Source of the DNA: Streptomyces sp. NBC_00433
GTDB taxonomy: Bacteria; Actinomycetota; Actinomycetes; Streptomycetales; Streptomycetaceae
Assembly (NCBI GenBank): GCA_036015235.1
Contig: CP107926.1
Span: 3,104,001-3,168,000 of the forward strand
Length of the DNA stretch: 64,000 bases
Direction: 5' to 3'
In this document: one piece after another, positions 9,126 to 16,641 of the stretch
Layout: each line of letters begins with the position of its first letter
Position numbering within the stretch: the first letter of the stretch is position 1
Program-made: the position numbers and the translations under genes
The notes under the pieces: generated by a model
What the model was told of the DNA's origin: nothing
What the model saw: the letters and a program-made list of their open reading frames with translations, nothing else
Database searches by the model: none

Positions 9126-9780
9126 ACCACACCCCTTCACCTGCCCGGCGCCGCACCAGCGAGCACCACTGTGCCATGGCCGCCCACGCTGCGGGCACGG
9201 CCCCGCCCACCCCCCGGGCATCGGCCGCCACCCGGACCAGCGGGACCGGAACCCGCAACCGCCACCACCCCCGGCTCCGGCGAGCGCGAACCCCGCCTTC
9301 CCACCTGCCCCGGCATTGTGCTTCGTACTCGACGCTGTTCGAGGCCGGTTACCTCCCTGTCGAAGGGCCCGGCAGACACGAACTGCCGGGCAGCAGTACC
9401 CGAAGTCGCAGTACGCACGACGGTGCGGCGGTGGAGTTCCGAAGCCAGAGCGGTTGCCAGGCGGCGACGGGGCTGACGGCCGGACCGGGTGGCCCGCAGT
9501 GTTCAGGGGCCGCCGCGAGCAGGACCGCAGTGGCGGGACCAGCAGTGCGCAGTTCAGGTTTGGTAAGAGTTGATCCAGAGGGAAGGACGGAGGAGCCGAG
9601 CGCCATCGCAGGATCGCCCGGCCGGATTCACTGGGCCGGGTACCGCAGGACATCGATAGTGAGGTGGTCTCCGGTCAAGCAATCGCGATCCCCGCACTTG
9701 CCGTCCACCCCCGCGGTGGCGGTGCGGACTCAGTAAGCCGGCGCAGCGTGAAGGGCCGGCAGATGGTGCAGCAGTTCCTC

Positions 9781-9814
9781 CGGGGCCCTGGTGCCATGGC
9801 GCACCAGGGCCCCG
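9781..9814. terminator. strong GC-rich hairpin, terminator-like
   Basis: The arms CGGGGCCCTGGTGC and GCACCAGGGCCCCG pair perfectly over 14 bp around a 6-nt loop (CATGGC). No T-run follows, which is common for actinomycete terminators. It stands alone in decayed sequence. Confidence 0.5.
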
Positions 9815-9938
9815 TCCGCCTGGCTCCGGACGGGCATCCCAGCACTGCCTGGGCTCCGCCGTGACCGCACGAGCGTCGGACGAGGGCGGCGGGCGGATCT
9901 CGGACCCTCCCGGGAGCGGGCACCGACGCGGCGGGACG

Positions 9939-10088
9939 ATGACCTTGGCGGGCATGTTGGAGGCCGCGGCGCCGGTGGAGCCGCTCGACGTGGTCGCGAG
10001 GATGCTCGAAGACCACCTCGGGGTGATGCCGGTGCCGTTCCCGTCCTCTGCTCGCGTGCTGCGGCTGCCGCCTGCCACCCGGCTGTAG
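9939..10088 (+). pseudogene. fragment resembling the N-terminus of a PP2C/SpoIIE-type phosphatase
   Basis: From ATG 9939 the short frame reads MTLAGMLEAAAPVEPLDVVA followed by RMLEDHLGVMPV. This resembles the opening of streptomycete PP2C-type regulatory phosphatases (LLEAAE.APV..LDVVA..L...LGA). It ends after 49 residues with no catalytic region. Such phosphatases usually accompany MEDS/STAS partner-switching genes, which fits the neighbourhood. The match is by eye and short. Confidence 0.35.
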
Positions 10089-10334
10089 GCCCGCGTGGTG
10101 GTTGCCGTGGAGCGGGACAAGCCGACGCGACGGCACCCCTCATCCACCCGGGTGCGCGGGCTTTGAACCGCCATCTTCCGCAATCATGGCCGCCCGCACC
10201 CGCTGCTCCTCCCGAAGGGAGCCGATGTCCCGTTCCAGGGGCGTGCGGCTCACGGCGGTCGCGAGGTCCTCCAGACTGTTCGACCTGCTGATCTGAGACC
10301 CGCGAGGAAACCTGGCGGGCCATCAGGAAAGGAG

Positions 10335-10829
10335 TCAGCGCCCGGTCGTCCCGTCGATCTGTTCGCGCAGGATATCGGCGTGGCCGGCGTGCCGGGTGGT
10401 CTCGCTGCTCATGTGGGCGACGACCCACCGCACCGAGTGCAGCGTGCCGTCGACCGGTATCGCGACGGGCTTTTCCAGGTCGCCGACGGAGAGAATCGCG
10501 GCGTCGCTGGCCGTGATTGCCGCGTGGTAGTCGGCGAGCACCTGCACGGCGCTGCGACCGGCCGGCACCTGCATGCCGACGTCCCCAGGGTGGTCCGACT
10601 CCCGACCGGCCACGTGGTAGCCGAACCAGAACCGCTCCGCCAGAGTCAGGTGATGGACCAGGCCCAGCAACGTGGTCCCCGACTCGACCAGGACCCGCCG
10701 CAGTTGCTCCTCCGTCAGGCCCTCGGTCTTCTTCACCACGCACTGTCTGGCGAAGGACAGGAAAGCCGTCGCGGTGTCCAGTTCACCATCGTCGTTGCGG
10801 GGCACCGGGCGGCGCTGGGTCTCAGCCAT
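10335..10829 (-). CDS. DinB-like (DUF664) family protein
   Basis: This is a 164-residue protein of the DinB/YfiT four-helix metalloenzyme superfamily. Members include bacillithiol and mycothiol-dependent S-transferases, but most are uncharacterised. Visible features are the LLGLVHHLTLAERFWFGY helix bearing the first His, and SVRWVVAHMSSETTRHAGHA with the later His pair, together able to form the three-His metal site. The central DHPGD segment is typical of DUF664. ATG 10829 was preferred over an upstream start at 10889, which would add a basic, low-complexity tail; the RBS is weak either way. It stands alone and divergent from the alpha-galactosidase gene. Confidence 0.85.
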   Translation of the reverse strand: MAETQRRPVPRNDDGELDTATAFLSFARQCVVKKTEGLTEEQLRRVLVESGTTLLGLVHHLTLAERFWFGYHVAGRESDHPGDVGMQVPAGRSAVQVLADYHAAITASDAAILSVGDLEKPVAIPVDGTLHSVRWVVAHMSSETTRHAGHADILREQIDGTTGR

Positions 10830-11024
10830 GCAGGTGACTCTAGCGGCACCCGTCCCGCACCGCGTCGGGCCCTCGCGCGGGTTCTCCACAGGTGCCGGCG
10901 GTCGCCGGCCCGCGCCGCGTCAGGCGGGGCCGACCGCGGATCCCCCACGGGCGGGGGCGAGTCCACGTCTGCCGTGTCGAGCCAGGTCAGGGGTGGAGAG
11001 CGGCCAGCGGGCCCTAATTTTAGT

Positions 11025-11069
11025 TTATTAGTAATAATCGTTGACACCTCCTGGTGCCGCCCGCACAGT
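11025..11069 (+). promoter_or_regulatory. candidate promoter and operator of the GH27 gene
   Basis: TTATTAGTAATAA (11025-11037) is a perfect 13-bp palindrome in an AT-rich island. Its core ATTAGTAAT (11027-11035) ends 5 nt before a consensus -35 box, TTGACA (11041-11046). With a 17-nt spacer the -10 would be CACAGT (11064-11069). The same core, spacing and TTGAC box recur before the sugar-binding protein gene. The FadR-type regulator in the cluster is the obvious candidate to bind it. The element overlaps the promoter, as expected for repression. Confidence 0.55.
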
Positions 11070-11144
11070 TCTCGTCGTGGCGGACACCCCCCGGACCACC
11101 AGGGGATGTTGTGCCCCGATATCCCCAATGTTCGGGAGAATCAG

Positions 11145-13307
11145 ATGACTTCGCATCGTTCAGGGCTGACACGCGCCCCCAGGGCGGTCGCCGCGGTGGG
11201 CGCCGCGGCACTGCTGGCGCTGGCCGTTCCCGGTACGGCCCAGGCGGTCGGCCACCACCACGGTCCGGCCGGACAGCCGGCCGCCGGGGTGCCCGCGTAC
11301 TACGACAGCGGCCTCGCTCCGACGCCCTTCATGGGCTGGAACACCTACTACGGGCTGGGCGCGCCGACCGAGACCCAGGTCAGGAGCGTCGCCGACTACC
11401 TGGTCGCCAGCGGGCTGCGGGAGAGCGGCTACGACATCGTCTGGCTCGACGGCGGCTGGCAGGCCGCCACCCCGCGTGACGCCGCGGGCCGGCTGACCGC
11501 CGACCCCGAGCGCTTCCCTTCGGGCATCCCGGCGTTGGTCAAGTACCTGCACCAGCGCGGGCTGAAGGCCGGCATCTACACCGACGCGGGGGACTACGAC
11601 CCGGCCAGCTGCGGGCTCGGCAGCCGGGGCCACTACCAGCAGGACGCCGACCAGTTCGCCGGCTGGCAGATCGACGCCGTCAAGGTCGACTTCCTGTGCG
11701 GGATCGGCGAGAAGCTCGAACCGGGCCCCGCCTTCAAGGAGTTCAGCGACGCGGTGGCCAAGTCCGGCCGCCCGATGCTGCTGAATCTGTGCAATCCGCT
11801 CACCGACGACTGGGGCCTGCCGCACACCCCCGGGCAGGACGCGCACAACACCTTCGTCTACGGACCGACGTCCGCGGACTCCTGGCGGACCGGGACGGAC
11901 ATCGCGTGGGGCTCGCCGACCGCGGGTGAGTTCCCGAACGTGCTGCGCAACATGGACGCCAACGCCTGGCACCCCGAGGCCCAGGGGCCGGGCCGCTGGA
12001 ACGACCCCGACTACCTGGTCCCGATGCGGCAACTCAGCGACGGCTCCTACGAGATGAACCAGGAGGAGTCCACCACCCAGCTGGTGATGTGGGCCGAGAT
12101 GGCCTCGCCGCTGATCATCGGCTCCGACCCGCGCACGCTGCCGAAGGCGATGATCGACACCCTGCGCAACCCGGAGATCCTCGCCGTGGACCAGGACCCG
12201 CTGGGCATCCAGGGTGTGCGGGTCGCCACGGACGGCACCGGCGACACGTACAGCAAGGTCCTCCAGGGGTCCGGGCGCCGCGCGGTCGTCCTGCTCAACC
12301 GCTCCGACCAGCCGGCCGTGCGGACCCTGGCCTTCGCCCAGGCCGGGCTGACGGGCGCGGTGACCGTACGCGACCTGCGGGCCCGCGCGGACCGGGGTAC
12401 GCACACCGGCACCTACGCGGTCACGGTGCCCGCGCACGGCACCGCGATGTTCGGGCTGACGGGTACCGACGACGCCCCCGGTGTGAAGCTCGGCGGCCCG
12501 TCCTCCGTCTCCGCCGCCGATCCGGCGCTGGTGCGCGACGGCGACACGCTGACCGCCTTCACCCAGGACGCCGACGGCTCGCTGCGCGCCACGACCGGCC
12601 GTGACGGACGCTGGTCCGGCTCCGGCACCGGCCTCGGCGGCCCGACCGGCGGCCGGTTCCTCGGCCAGCCCGCCGCCTACGCCTCCCCGGGGCGGATCGA
12701 TGTCTTCGTCCGCGGCATGGACGACCACGCCTACCTGCGGACGTACGCCCAGGGCAGGTGGGGCCGCTGGCAGGACCTCGGCGGGCGCATCGCCGACGCG
12801 CCCACCGCCGCCTACCGGGGCCCCGGCGCCTGGACGCTGTTCGCCGCCGGCGCCGACGGCACGGTGACCAGCCGGGGTCCCGCCACCGGCTGGACGTCGA
12901 TCGGGGCTCCGGCCGGAGTGGCGCTCTACGGCCGTCCGTCGGCCGTGGCGGACGCCGCCGGCCGGGTCCACGTCGCGGTCCGCGGAGCGGACGACACGGT
13001 GTGGTCGCGGGACGCGGACGCCTCGGGCACCTGGTCCGACTGGACCTCGCTCGGCGGCACGATCAGCGCCGCCCCGACGCTGGTGACGACCGGCGGCAGC
13101 GTGCAACTGCTGGCGCGCGCCGCGGACTACACGCTGTGGCAGCGCACCTACGACGCCACGCAGGGTAGTTGGGGCGGCTGGTTCCCGCAGAGCGCCTTCG
13201 TGAGCAATGCCTTCGACGGTGCGATGGGCGCCACTTCCGGGCCGAACGGCCAGGTCCTCGCCGTCTCGCGCGGCGTGGGCGGTGTGGTCCGGCAGAGCTC
13301 GTTCTGA
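11145..13307 (+). CDS. secreted GH27 alpha-galactosidase with C-terminal beta-propeller-like domain
   Basis: The 720-residue exported enzyme is predicted to release terminal alpha-D-galactose from oligo- and polysaccharides outside the cell. A Sec signal peptide spans about 1-36 (basic start, hydrophobic AVGAAALLALAVPG, then TAQA). The GH27 barrel begins at PTPFMGWNTYYG. Nucleophile Asp182 lies in AVKVDFLCG and the acid/base Asp287 in GRWNDPDYL; an all-beta C-terminal domain follows to about residue 445. The remaining 275 residues hold repeats of the (V/F)RG.DD..(Y/W).R type, resembling PLL/tachylectin-like beta-propellers that bind sugars. ATG 11145 has GGGAG 6 nt upstream. The gene is monocistronic: its own promoter/operator precedes it and a hairpin follows. 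It would feed galactose or galactosides to the importer encoded next. Confidence 0.93.
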   Translation: MTSHRSGLTRAPRAVAAVGAAALLALAVPGTAQAVGHHHGPAGQPAAGVPAYYDSGLAPTPFMGWNTYYGLGAPTETQVRSVADYLVASGLRESGYDIVWLDGGWQAATPRDAAGRLTADPERFPSGIPALVKYLHQRGLKAGIYTDAGDYDPASCGLGSRGHYQQDADQFAGWQIDAVKVDFLCGIGEKLEPGPAFKEFSDAVAKSGRPMLLNLCNPLTDDWGLPHTPGQDAHNTFVYGPTSADSWRTGTDIAWGSPTAGEFPNVLRNMDANAWHPEAQGPGRWNDPDYLVPMRQLSDGSYEMNQEESTTQLVMWAEMASPLIIGSDPRTLPKAMIDTLRNPEILAVDQDPLGIQGVRVATDGTGDTYSKVLQGSGRRAVVLLNRSDQPAVRTLAFAQAGLTGAVTVRDLRARADRGTHTGTYAVTVPAHGTAMFGLTGTDDAPGVKLGGPSSVSAADPALVRDGDTLTAFTQDADGSLRATTGRDGRWSGSGTGLGGPTGGRFLGQPAAYASPGRIDVFVRGMDDHAYLRTYAQGRWGRWQDLGGRIADAPTAAYRGPGAWTLFAAGADGTVTSRGPATGWTSIGAPAGVALYGRPSAVADAAGRVHVAVRGADDTVWSRDADASGTWSDWTSLGGTISAAPTLVTTGGSVQLLARAADYTLWQRTYDATQGSWGGWFPQSAFVSNAFDGAMGATSGPNGQVLAVSRGVGGVVRQSSF

Positions 13308-13349
13308 CCCTGCGGAACATCAGGTCCGCCGAGCCGACCGCAGTCCTCC

Positions 13350-13393
13350 GACGGTTCCCGAGACACCCGGAACCGGACATCTCGGGAACCGTC
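13350..13393 (+). terminator. hairpin terminator after the GH27 gene
   Basis: The 14-nt arms GACGGTTCCCGAGA and TCTCGGGAACCGTC pair perfectly around a 16-nt loop, 43 nt after the GH27 stop. This separates the GH27 transcript from the importer operon, whose promoter starts about 20 nt later. Confidence 0.7.
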
Positions 13394-13411
13394 AGAGCGG
13401 TTACTCAATAA

Positions 13412-13454
13412 ATTACCAATTAATCTTGACGTGGTGCGGGCGTCGCGCCAGTCT
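13412..13454 (+). promoter_or_regulatory. candidate promoter and operator of the galactoside import/catabolism operon
   Basis: ATTACCAAT (13412-13420, reverse complement ATTGGTAAT) lies in an AT-rich island exactly 5 nt before a -35-like TTGACG (13426-13431). This repeats the layout found before the GH27 gene (ATTAGTAAT, 5 nt, TTGACA). A -10 of CAGTCT at 13449-13454 gives a 17-nt spacer. The ATTRGTAAT core is a plausible half-palindromic site for the cluster's FadR-type regulator. Confidence 0.5.
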
Positions 13455-13482
13455 GTAGCAGCCGACAAGGGAGTCACTGTCC

Positions 13483-14790
13483 ATGAACACCGCACCCATC
13501 CCGCCGACCAACCGCCGCCAGTTCCTCGCCGGCGCCGGCGCCATCGGCGCCGCCGCCCTGATGAGCGGCTGCGTCACCTCCAGCTCGTCCGACGCGGGCG
13601 GCACCAGCCAGTCGTCCGGCGGCAGCGTGACGCTCCAGTCCAACCTGTCCTCGCCGCAGGCGAAGACCGCGATGGAGAACCTCACCGCCGCCTACAACAA
13701 GCGCGGCGGCGGCAAGGCCAAGCTCAACACCGTCGCCTCCGAGACCTTCCGCACCCAGCTGCCGACGTACCTCACCTCCGCCAACCCGCCGGACCTGCTG
13801 ACCTGGTACCCCGGCTCGGTCGCGGACGCGTACGCGAAGAAGGGCCTGCTGCTCGACGTCAGCGAGATCTGGACCAAGGGCGAACTCGCCGGCTACTCGG
13901 ACGCGCAGAAGAAGCTGTGCAGCGACTCCTCCGGCGCGAAGGTGTTCGTCCCCGCCAGCTACTACTGGTGGGGCGTGTTCTACAAGAAGTCCAACTTCGC
14001 CAAGTGGGGCGTGCAGGAGCCCAAGACCTGGGACGACTTCATAGCCCTGTGCAAGACGCTCAAGTCCAAGGGCGTCGCCCCGATCGGGCTCGGCGCCGGC
14101 GGTGACACCGCGTGGGTCGCGTCGGCGTGGTTCGACTACCTCGACATCCGCATCAACGGCGCCCAGTACCACCGCGACCTGCTCGCCGGACGCCACAGCT
14201 TCGACGACCCGCAGGTGCACAAGGTCTTCGACAAGTGGGCCGAGGTGCTGCCCTACTTCGACCCCAACGGCACGGCGCTCGCCTTCCAGGACGCCACCAC
14301 GGCGATGCTCAACAACCGCACCGGCATGATGCTGATCGGCACCTTCTTCGCCGACGCGGCGCCCAAGGACCAGCTGGACGACATCGACTTCTTCCAGTTC
14401 CCGATCATCGACCCGAGCGTCCCGGTCGCAGAGGAGGGCCCCACCGACGGCTACTTCGCCAGCGCGCACACCGCGCACAAGGAGCAGACGCTGGACCTGA
14501 TGAGCTACCTGGCCACGGCCGAGGCGCAGGAGCTGTACATCAAGGGCTCGTCCGGCACCTCGCTGCCGACCAACCCCAAGGCCAAGGATTCCGGCACCCC
14601 GCTGGTCAAGAAGGGCCGCGCGCTGATCGAAGGCGCCACCGAGGTCACGCAGTTCTTCAACCGCGACTCCAGCGACGCGCTGCAGCCGACCGCCGACACC
14701 GCGCTGACGAAGTTCCTCGCCAAGCCCAAGGAGATCAACTCCATCCTCACGGCCTGGCAGCGGGACGCGCAGAAGATCTGGAGCCAGTGA
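13483..14790 (+). CDS. ABC transporter sugar-binding lipoprotein (extracellular solute-binding protein family 1)
   Basis: This 435-residue receptor captures the sugar for the two permeases encoded next. The N-terminus carries a twin-arginine motif (NRRQFLAG) and a lipobox (ALMSGC, Cys near residue 30), so it is probably exported folded and anchored as a lipoprotein. The mature part has the two-lobe family 1 architecture; an aromatic-rich stretch (SYYWWGVFYKKSNFAKWG) near residues 160-180 and the VAEEGPTDGYF segment near 315 are typical of this class. No ATPase is encoded in the cluster, so a shared MsiK-like ATPase elsewhere probably energises uptake, as is usual in Streptomyces. Being between two alpha-galactosidases suggests a galactoside such as melibiose or raffinose as ligand, which is inference. 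Confidence 0.92.
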   Translation: MNTAPIPPTNRRQFLAGAGAIGAAALMSGCVTSSSSDAGGTSQSSGGSVTLQSNLSSPQAKTAMENLTAAYNKRGGGKAKLNTVASETFRTQLPTYLTSANPPDLLTWYPGSVADAYAKKGLLLDVSEIWTKGELAGYSDAQKKLCSDSSGAKVFVPASYYWWGVFYKKSNFAKWGVQEPKTWDDFIALCKTLKSKGVAPIGLGAGGDTAWVASAWFDYLDIRINGAQYHRDLLAGRHSFDDPQVHKVFDKWAEVLPYFDPNGTALAFQDATTAMLNNRTGMMLIGTFFADAAPKDQLDDIDFFQFPIIDPSVPVAEEGPTDGYFASAHTAHKEQTLDLMSYLATAEAQELYIKGSSGTSLPTNPKAKDSGTPLVKKGRALIEGATEVTQFFNRDSSDALQPTADTALTKFLAKPKEINSILTAWQRDAQKIWSQ

Positions 14791-14791
14791 G

Positions 14792-15739
14792 ATGGCGGTA
14801 CTCACCGCCGCGGGCCGGCGCGCCACGGAGGGCGCCGGCCGGGGCGGGCGCACGACACGCGGCGGGGGCCGGCGGGCCACCCGGGTCCCTCCTGCGGTAC
14901 TCGCCTTCGTCCTGCTGCCGCTGCTCGCCGAGGGCTTCTTCGTCTTCTGGCCCGCCCTGCAGGGCTTCTACCTCTCGCTGACCAAGTGGGACGGCGTCTC
15001 GGCGCCGCAGTTCATCGGCCTGGGCAACTACCGGGAGATGATCCACGACACGGTCTTCCACACCGCGATGCTCGACACCGTGCTGTGGCTGGCACTGTTC
15101 GGCGGGCTGTCCGCGCTCCTGGGCCTCGGCGCCGCCCTGCTGCTGCAGCAGGAGCGCCGCGGGGTCGGCTTCTACCGGGCCGCGCTGTTCCTGCCGGTGG
15201 TCTTCTCGCTCACCGCCACCGCCCTGGTGTGGCAGGCGATGTACCAGCCCGACGGGCTGATCAACAAGACCATGTCGGGGCTCGGGCTCGGCAGCCTCAC
15301 CCACGCGTGGCTCGCCGACCAGGACACCGCGCTCTACGCGGTGATCGTGCCCGCGCTGTGGCGCCAGGTCGGCTACGTCATGGTGCTCTACCTGGCCGGA
15401 CTCAAGGGCATCGACCCGGCGCTGTACGAGGCCGCGAAGGTCGACGGCGCCTCCCGGTGGCAGCAGTTCCGGCACATCACCCTGCCGCAGCTGCGCAGCG
15501 TCAACGCCGTCGTCCTGTCGGTGATCATCATCGACAGCCTGCGCTCCTTCGACGTCGTCTGGGCACTCACCCACGGCGGCCCGTACCACTCCTCGGAACT
15601 GCTCAGCACCTACATGTACTCCACCGCCTTCCAGTCCCTTCGGCTCGGCTACGGCTCCGCGCTCGCCGTCGTCATCTTCGTGCTGGCCTTCGGCGTCATC
15701 GCCTCCTACCTGGTCCGGGCGTTCAAGGAGGCCGACTGA
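14792..15739 (+). CDS. ABC sugar permease, MalF/UgpA-like
   Basis: This 315-residue inner membrane subunit has about six TM helices. It follows the binding protein after 1 nt and overlaps the next permease gene (ATGA). The signature EAA loop that contacts the ATPase reads EAAKVDGASRWQQFRHITLP near residues 215-235. The long basic N-terminus (GRRATEGAGRGGRTTRGGGRR) is cytoplasmic and low-complexity. It pairs with the MalG-like partner downstream to form the channel. Confidence 0.93.
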   Translation: MAVLTAAGRRATEGAGRGGRTTRGGGRRATRVPPAVLAFVLLPLLAEGFFVFWPALQGFYLSLTKWDGVSAPQFIGLGNYREMIHDTVFHTAMLDTVLWLALFGGLSALLGLGAALLLQQERRGVGFYRAALFLPVVFSLTATALVWQAMYQPDGLINKTMSGLGLGSLTHAWLADQDTALYAVIVPALWRQVGYVMVLYLAGLKGIDPALYEAAKVDGASRWQQFRHITLPQLRSVNAVVLSVIIIDSLRSFDVVWALTHGGPYHSSELLSTYMYSTAFQSLRLGYGSALAVVIFVLAFGVIASYLVRAFKEAD

Positions 15740-16641
15740 TGAGCGTCACCGACACCGCCCCCGACACCGCCGCGGGCCAGGACGCGCCGCCGGCCCCGCG
15801 CCGGTCCCCGAGGTCCGCGCGCGCCCTGTGGGGAACTGTCGCCTTCCACTCCGGCGCCGGGCTGCTGTCCGTACTGTGGCTCGTGCCCATCGCCGTCGTC
15901 CTGATCACCGCGACCCGGTCCTTCGACGACATCGCCTCGCACGGCCTGGGCAGCATGCCGCACTCCTTCACCCTCGGCGGCTTCCGGCAGGCCTGGGTGG
16001 ACGGCGGGCAGCAGCAGGCCCTGGTCAACAGCCTGCTCGTCAGCATCCCGACGGTCCTGCTGTCCCTGCTGCTGGCCTCCATGGCCGCCTTCGCGCTGAG
16101 CCGGTACGACATGCCCTTCCGGCGGGCCCTGCTGCTGCTCATGCTCAGCGGCAACCTGCTGCCGCCGCAGATCCTGCTGATCCCGGTCGACAAGCTCAGC
16201 GAGAAACTCGGCATCTACGACTCGCTGTACGCGCTGATCGGCGTCCAGATCGGCTTCGGCGTCGGCTTCTACGTCTTCGTGCTGCACGGCTTCATGCGGG
16301 CCATCCCGCCGGAGATCCAGCAGGCCGCCGTGATCGACGGCGCAGGACCCTGGCAGATCTACACCCGTGTCATCATGCCGCTGGCCCGGCCCGCGCTGGC
16401 CGCGCTGACCGCGCTGGCCTTCACCTGGATCTTCAACGACCTGCTCTGGGCGATCACCGTCCTGCGCTCCGAGGAGAAGATGCCCATCACCGCGTCCCTG
16501 CTGAGCCTGCAGGGGCAGTACGTCTCCCAGTGGAACGTCATCGCGGCCGGATCGGTGATCGCCGCCGCCCCGACCGTCATCGTCTTCCTCCGTTTCCAGC
16601 GGCACTTCGTGGCCGGACTCAACCTGGGAGCCGTCAAGTGA
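15739..16641 (+). CDS. ABC sugar permease, MalG/UgpE-like
   Basis: This is the second channel subunit, 300 residues with about six TM helices. Its EAA-type loop reads QQAAVIDGAGPWQIYTRVIM near residues 195-215, and it ends with the usual RHFVAGLNLGAVK. Start ATG 15739 shares ATGA with the MalF-like stop, and its own stop overlaps the GTG start of the GH36 gene (GTGA), so the three genes are translationally coupled. Confidence 0.93.
   Translation: MSVTDTAPDTAAGQDAPPAPRRSPRSARALWGTVAFHSGAGLLSVLWLVPIAVVLITATRSFDDIASHGLGSMPHSFTLGGFRQAWVDGGQQQALVNSLLVSIPTVLLSLLLASMAAFALSRYDMPFRRALLLLMLSGNLLPPQILLIPVDKLSEKLGIYDSLYALIGVQIGFGVGFYVFVLHGFMRAIPPEIQQAAVIDGAGPWQIYTRVIMPLARPALAALTALAFTWIFNDLLWAITVLRSEEKMPITASLLSLQGQYVSQWNVIAAGSVIAAAPTVIVFLRFQRHFVAGLNLGAVK

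Larger units (their letters stand above)
9126..10334. other. gene-poor, apparently decayed region
   Basis: About 1.2 kb lie between the MEDS cassette and the DinB-like gene with no intact gene. Two items stand out and are listed separately: a 14-bp hairpin at 9781-9814 and a PP2C-like N-terminal fragment at 9939-10088. A third stretch on the minus strand (about 10294-10160) reads SLEDLATAVSRTPLERDIGS followed by LREEQRVRAAMI; it looks coding but has no start and is stopped at both ends. The region probably holds remains of genes once linked to the signalling cassette. Confidence 0.45.

Noticed and set aside
8289..9476. 395-residue plus-strand frame over the MEDS-STAS gene
   Set aside because: Antisense shadow. 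The minus strand carries recognisable MEDS and STAS domains with coupled starts.
11160..13106. 648-residue minus-strand frame over the GH27 gene
   Set aside because: Antisense shadow of a gene with signal peptide and catalytic residues on the plus strand.
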